6,525 nt of DNA from a bacterium (GTDB lineage: Bacteria; Patescibacteria; Dojkabacteria; JAKAPS01; JAJZLI01). The notes beneath the pieces were generated by a model that worked only from the letters and a program-made list of their open reading frames with translations, was not told the DNA's origin and did not search any database. Below, piece after piece: positions 5,112-6,525 of the stretch; the first letter of the stretch is position 1, and each line of letters opens with the position of its first letter. A program made the position numbers and the translations under genes. The stretch spans positions 1-6,525 of the forward strand of contig JAJZKG010000030.1 of NCBI GenBank assembly GCA_021809565.1, in the 5' to 3' direction.

Positions 5112-6525
5112 ATGAAAATTGAAGATCTATTCAATGAAACATCTATTAGATCTAGCTATGGGCTTGGGGATATATCAGCCATATATACACTTGATAGAGA
5201 TGTAAGAGACACCATTGAAGAGATAGCTGAAAAATATTCATCGGATATAGATTACTCAAGAAATAGTGTAATAGGAGTAGTAACTATCGCAATAAATACG
5301 AAAGATAAGGATGCAGTAATGGAAGCAATAAAGACCCTAAGAAGATATGAGGGAGATGCTTCAAATGGTATAAGTCTTGGATTATGGAATGTTACAAAGT
5401 ATACGAAAGATAAGGACAGGGTCATTAAAGCAGCTAAAATAATGTCTCTAGACAAAATAGTTGATTCTGTGAGAAATAATAAAATAAGGTACACAAATGA
5501 ATTGTTACAAATCGGAGCATACACAGAAGATAAGGATGCAGTAATGGAATCAATAAAGATAGTAATGAGGTATAGAGGGGATAATATGGAGAATATAGCT
5601 TATACTTTAATGAGAATTGCAAGGTATACGAAAGATAAGGACAGGATCATTAAAGCAGCTAAAATAATGAGGTCTTTAGATAAAATAGTTAGTTCTTTGG
5701 AAAATTACCATAGAAAATTAATACAAATTGCAGCATACACAGAAGATAAAGATGCAGTAATGGAATCAATAAAGACGATAAGGAGATATGATGGAGATAC
5801 TGCACAGCGTATAGCCAGTGAATTAAGTAGCATTGCAGAGTATACAAAAGATAAAGATGCAGTAATGGAATCAATAAAGACGATAAGGAGATATAAGGGA
5901 AATGCTGCAAAGGAGATAGGCTTTGGATTAAGTAGCATTGCAGAGTATACAAAAGATAAGGACAGGGTCATTAAAGCAGCTAAAATAATGTCTCTAGACA
6001 AAATAGTTGATTCTGTGAAAAATATAGTTCACCCCAGAAGCTTAGTAAAAATTGCAGAATACACCGAAGATAAGGATGTAGTAATGGAATCAATAAAGAC
6101 GATAAGGAGATATGATGGAGATACTGCACAGCGTATAGCCAGTGAATTAAGTAGCATTGCAGAGTATACAAAAGATAAAGATGCAGTAATGGAATCAATA
6201 AAGACGATAAGGAGATATGATGGAGATACTGCACAGCGTATAGCCAGTGAATTAAGTAGCATTGCAGTGTATACAATGGGCGGAAGTGCTTTAATTAATA
6301 CTTGCAGAATCATAAACTTGATTGGAATAGGTGTATTTGATTTACTTACAGGTAAAGACTTTATTGATATTAAGAATAAAAAATTTGATTATTTGATAGA
6401 CAGTAAAGAGAGTTTTGATGCAGTGGCCGCATATATAAAATCAGGTTATGAATTACCTATGCCAAGTAAGGACAGTATAAATAACTATAAAAATATAGCT
6501 TCTGAGTATATGTTTAATAAATATG
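5112..6525 (+). CDS. Tandem-repeat alpha-solenoid protein, 3' end cut by window
   Basis: An uninterrupted frame of 471 codons from ATG 5112 to the window edge. After an N-terminal segment (1-67) come nine repeats of two classes. Class A (35 residues, AVMESIKTIRRY...IASELSSI type) occupies 68-102, 143-177, 215-249, 250-284, 323-357 and 358-392. Class B (37-40 residues, R(V/I)IKAAKIM...LDKIV type) occupies 103-142, 178-214 and 285-322. Each looks like two helices, as in HEAT/TPR-type solenoids, and closes with YTKDKD (A) or YTEDKD (B); the last copy ends degenerately, YTMGGS. A different domain follows from 393 (INLIGIGVFDLLTG, then AVAAYIKSGYELPMPSK). There is no signal peptide or long membrane helix, so it is probably cytosolic and a protein- or nucleic-acid-binding scaffold. 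Family not recognised. Copies identical at DNA level show recent expansion. Confidence 0.85.
   Translation, partial: MKIEDLFNETSIRSSYGLGDISAIYTLDRDVRDTIEEIAEKYSSDIDYSRNSVIGVVTIAINTKDKDAVMEAIKTLRRYEGDASNGISLGLWNVTKYTKDKDRVIKAAKIMSLDKIVDSVRNNKIRYTNELLQIGAYTEDKDAVMESIKIVMRYRGDNMENIAYTLMRIARYTKDKDRIIKAAKIMRSLDKIVSSLENYHRKLIQIAAYTEDKDAVMESIKTIRRYDGDTAQRIASELSSIAEYTKDKDAVMESIKTIRRYKGNAAKEIGFGLSSIAEYTKDKDRVIKAAKIMSLDKIVDSVKNIVHPRSLVKIAEYTEDKDVVMESIKTIRRYDGDTAQRIASELSSIAEYTKDKDAVMESIKTIRRYDGDTAQRIASELSSIAVYTMGGSALINTCRIINLIGIGVFDLLTGKDFIDIKNKKFDYLIDSKESFDAVAAYIKSGYELPMPSKDSINNYKNIASEYMFNKY
5406..5472 (+). repeat. 67-bp exact direct repeat, copy 1 (class B)
   Basis: Identical base for base to 5952-6018, 546 bp (182 codons) downstream. 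It spans the end of a YTKDKD cap and the first half of a class B repeat (B1), with its partner in B3, while the intervening B2 differs. The match breaks at 5405/5951 and 5473/6019. Confidence 0.9.
5756..5894 (+). repeat. 139-bp exact direct repeat, copy 1 (class A pair)
   Basis: Identical to 6080-6218, offset 324 bp (108 codons, three repeats). It covers all of repeat A3 and the start of A4. The first 34 bp (5756-5789) recur again at 5861-5894, the beginning of A4. Confidence 0.92.
5952..6018 (+). repeat. 67-bp exact direct repeat, copy 2 (class B)
   Basis: Partner of 5406-5472, lying in class B repeat B3. Identity without even synonymous changes points to a recent duplication or gene conversion that skipped B2. 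Confidence 0.9.
6080..6218 (+). repeat. 139-bp exact direct repeat, copy 2 (class A pair)
   Basis: Partner of 5756-5894, covering A5 and the start of A6. It overlaps a tandem 105-bp duplication: 6080-6162 equals 6185-6267 exactly (83 bp), so A5 and A6 are nearly the same sequence. The match to copy 1 breaks at 5755/6079 and 5895/6219. Confidence 0.92.

Noticed and set aside
5112..6287. CRISPR array or non-coding tandem repeat
   Set aside because: The repeats keep a continuous reading frame, unit lengths are multiples of three, and there are no short palindromic repeats with unique spacers.
5252..6313. Several minus-strand open frames of 60-98 codons opposite the repeat gene
   Set aside because: They repeat the same Leu/Ser/Tyr-rich strings because they are the reverse complement of the repeat array. 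The plus strand is open for 471 codons with a good promoter.

Overview
The window looks like an accessory region of an AT-rich archaeal genome or a large archaeal plasmid or virus. The archaeal call rests on promoter layout. Four genes have a TATA-like box centred about 26-30 bp upstream of their first codon, as expected for leaderless archaeal transcripts. The standard code is in use: the nuclease gene at 791-1093 ends with TGA. Low GC, small proteins and A/T-rich spacers would suit Thermoplasmata or DPANN-type archaea, but no marker gene here fixes the lineage.

Left part (1-1140, minus strand): a tightly packed run of five small genes, read from about 1110 down to position 1. In order these are a PD-(D/E)XK nuclease-like protein (Hjc/Mrr type, 100 aa), a small four-cysteine protein, a complete minimal GIY-YIG nuclease (86 aa), a two-helix membrane miniprotein, and an unidentified gene cut by the window edge. 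Three of the four junctions overlap and one has a 4-nt gap, so this is very probably one transcript.

Middle-left (1133-2416): a divergent promoter region, then a plus-strand operon of a winged-helix regulator, a YwgA/Panacea (SocA-like) antitoxin and a MazF/PemK toxin. The first two genes share an ATGA overlap and the toxin follows 3 nt after the antitoxin. An inverted repeat brackets the TATA box and is a candidate autoregulatory operator.

Middle (2506-4222, minus strand): two separate genes for unidentified multi-pass membrane proteins (5 and 6 predicted helices), each with its own leaderless-type promoter. Between them lies a 20-codon fragment resembling the start of DUF6884 proteins.

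Middle-right (4363-5001, plus strand): gene decay. An unidentified gene is broken by an in-frame TGA and a one-base frameshift in an A run. It is followed at once by an N-terminally damaged second MazF that aligns without gaps to the intact toxin over 88 residues. Together they look like the remains of another two-gene toxin-antitoxin operon.

Right part (5112-6525, plus strand, runs off the end): a large alpha-helical tandem-repeat protein. Nine repeats of 35-40 residues come in two classes (A and B) in the order A-B-A-B-A-A-B-A-A. Some copies are identical at the DNA level over 139 and 67 bp, so the array has expanded or been homogenised recently. This array and the tripartite Panacea/MazF operon are the items most worth follow-up.
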